From contig QCRZ01000001.1 of NCBI GenBank assembly GCA_003209225.1, forward strand, positions 1 to 64,000: DNA of 64,000 nt. The letters are read 5' to 3'. A program made the translations under genes and the position numbers. The DNA comes from Pelagibacteraceae bacterium AG-464-B04. GTDB taxonomy: Bacteria > Pseudomonadota > Alphaproteobacteria > Pelagibacterales > Pelagibacteraceae. The notes under the pieces were generated by a model that made no database searches, was not told where the DNA came from, and saw only the letters and a program-made list of their open reading frames with translations. This document shows positions 62,914 through 64,000 of this stretch, in pieces. The first letter of the stretch is position 1, and every line of letters begins with the position of its first letter.

Positions 62914-64000
62914 TTATTTTTGTTCAAGGTCTATGGCATTGTGGTTCGGTAGTGTCTGCCTGCTTAGCTTCTTTAAACTTTGATGTTATCGCTTACGATG
63001 AAAATAAAAAATTAGTTAATAACTTAAAAAAAAATATTCCACCTATTTTTGAACCAAATTTAAAAAAACTTATTAAAAAATCAAATAAAAATGGTCAACT
63101 ATCATTTGTTAATAACTCAAAAAAAATAAATTTAGCAGATGTAATCTGGTTTACTTATGATACCCCTGTAGATGAATACGATCGTGCTAATAAAAAATAT
63201 GTTTTAGATAAAATTAAAAAAACTTTGAAAAAAGTTAATTCAGGTAAATTTATAATTATATCATCCCAATTACCAGTTGGTTCAATAAGAGTATTAGAAA
63301 TATTTGCAAAAAAAGAATTAAAAAAAAAATTTCATTTTTTTTGTTGTCCAGAAAATTTGAGGCTTGGTAAATCTATAAAATCTTTTCTAAACGCTGAAAG
63401 GATGATTGTAGGTTATAGAGATATTTCTTCTAGAAAAAAAATCAAAAATCTTTTTGAAATAATAACAGACAATATTGTGTGGATGAAAATAGAGTCTGCA
63501 GAAATTACTAAGCATGCAATAAATACATTCTTAGCAACATCAATTTCTTTTATTAATGAAATGTCCTTAATCTGCGAAAGTTTTGGAGCTGATGCTAAAG
63601 AAGTAGAGGAAGGTTTAAAATCAGAATCAAGAATTGGAAAAAAAGCTTTTTTATCACCCGGCGTTCCCTTTGGTGGTGGTACCTTAGGCAGAGATGTTAA
63701 TTATTTAAATGAAATTTCAGTTTCAAAAAATTTAAATACTAAACTTTTATCATCAATAAAGATCAGCAATGATAACCATAAACAATGGATTTATCGTCAC
63801 TTAAAAAATTTAATAATAAATAAAAAAATTAAAAAAGTGTCAATATGGGGCTTAACCTATACTGAAAACACTGATACTTTAAGAAGATCTTTTGCGATTG
63901 AAATCTCTAATTGGTTAATGAAATTTAATATTAAAATCATTGGTTTTGATAGTAATGTTAAAAAACTACCCACTCATGTAAGTAGAGTAGTTAAAAAAGT
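62910..64000 (+). CDS. UDP-glucose/GDP-mannose dehydrogenase family homologue lacking catalytic Cys (runs off window)
   Basis: MIIFVQGLWHCGSVVSACLASLNFDVIAYDE; ITKHAINTFLATSISFINE; GVPFGGGTLGRDVNYL in place of GGSCFPKD. Confidence 0.85.
   Translation, partial: MIIFVQGLWHCGSVVSACLASLNFDVIAYDENKKLVNNLKKNIPPIFEPNLKKLIKKSNKNGQLSFVNNSKKINLADVIWFTYDTPVDEYDRANKKYVLDKIKKTLKKVNSGKFIIISSQLPVGSIRVLEIFAKKELKKKFHFFCCPENLRLGKSIKSFLNAERMIVGYRDISSRKKIKNLFEIITDNIVWMKIESAEITKHAINTFLATSISFINEMSLICESFGADAKEVEEGLKSESRIGKKAFLSPGVPFGGGTLGRDVNYLNEISVSKNLNTKLLSSIKISNDNHKQWIYRHLKNLIINKKIKKVSIWGLTYTENTDTLRRSFAIEISNWLMKFNIKIIGFDSNVKKLPTHVSRVVKK

Noticed and set aside
1-64000. CRISPR arrays, transposases, integrases, toxin-antitoxin or phage genes
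   Set aside because: No regularly spaced repeats and no recognisable proteins of these classes in the ORF set

Overview
The window is a low-GC, gene-dense, streamlined alphaproteobacterial chromosome segment. Gene content and order look like SAR11/Pelagibacterales; this assignment is by inference, with no search run. 1-25.8 kb: ribosomal/RNA polymerase supercluster (rplA-rplJ-rplL-rpoB-rpoC, rpsL-rpsG-fusA, S10-spc-alpha operons). 25.8-50 kb: housekeeping genes (rluC-like, lipB, mgtE, panC, galU, ugd, ridA, topA, plsY, pyrC-like, pyrB, ruvX, gatCAB, trhO, MATE) and a sarcosine oxidase operon (soxBDAG). 50.03-50.12 kb: tRNA-Ser(GCU), followed immediately by a surface-glycan island to the window end (SpsF-like cytidylyltransferase, class-III aminotransferase, radical SAM/SPASM, NeuB, NeuC, B12-binding-type radical SAM, glycosyltransferases, epimerase, atypical nucleotide-sugar dehydrogenase). 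Main second-look items: (1) rpoC is split by a -1 frameshift exactly at an A8 tract (A_AAA_AAA), where a -1 slip restores the full RpoC; (2) a nucleotide-sugar dehydrogenase homologue has lost the catalytic Cys and the GxGxxG glycine, with a canonical paralogue in the same window as a control; (3) the dihydroorotase-like gene beside pyrB has lost its metal-binding HxH and HxxH histidines; (4) a NeuB/NeuC sialic-acid-type island sits next to a tRNA; (5) a structured topA leader may sequester the ribosome binding site; (6) the rpsL leader has nested stems; (7) two tandem small secreted proteins share a Cys-pair motif. No CRISPR array, transposase, prophage or rRNA gene was seen.
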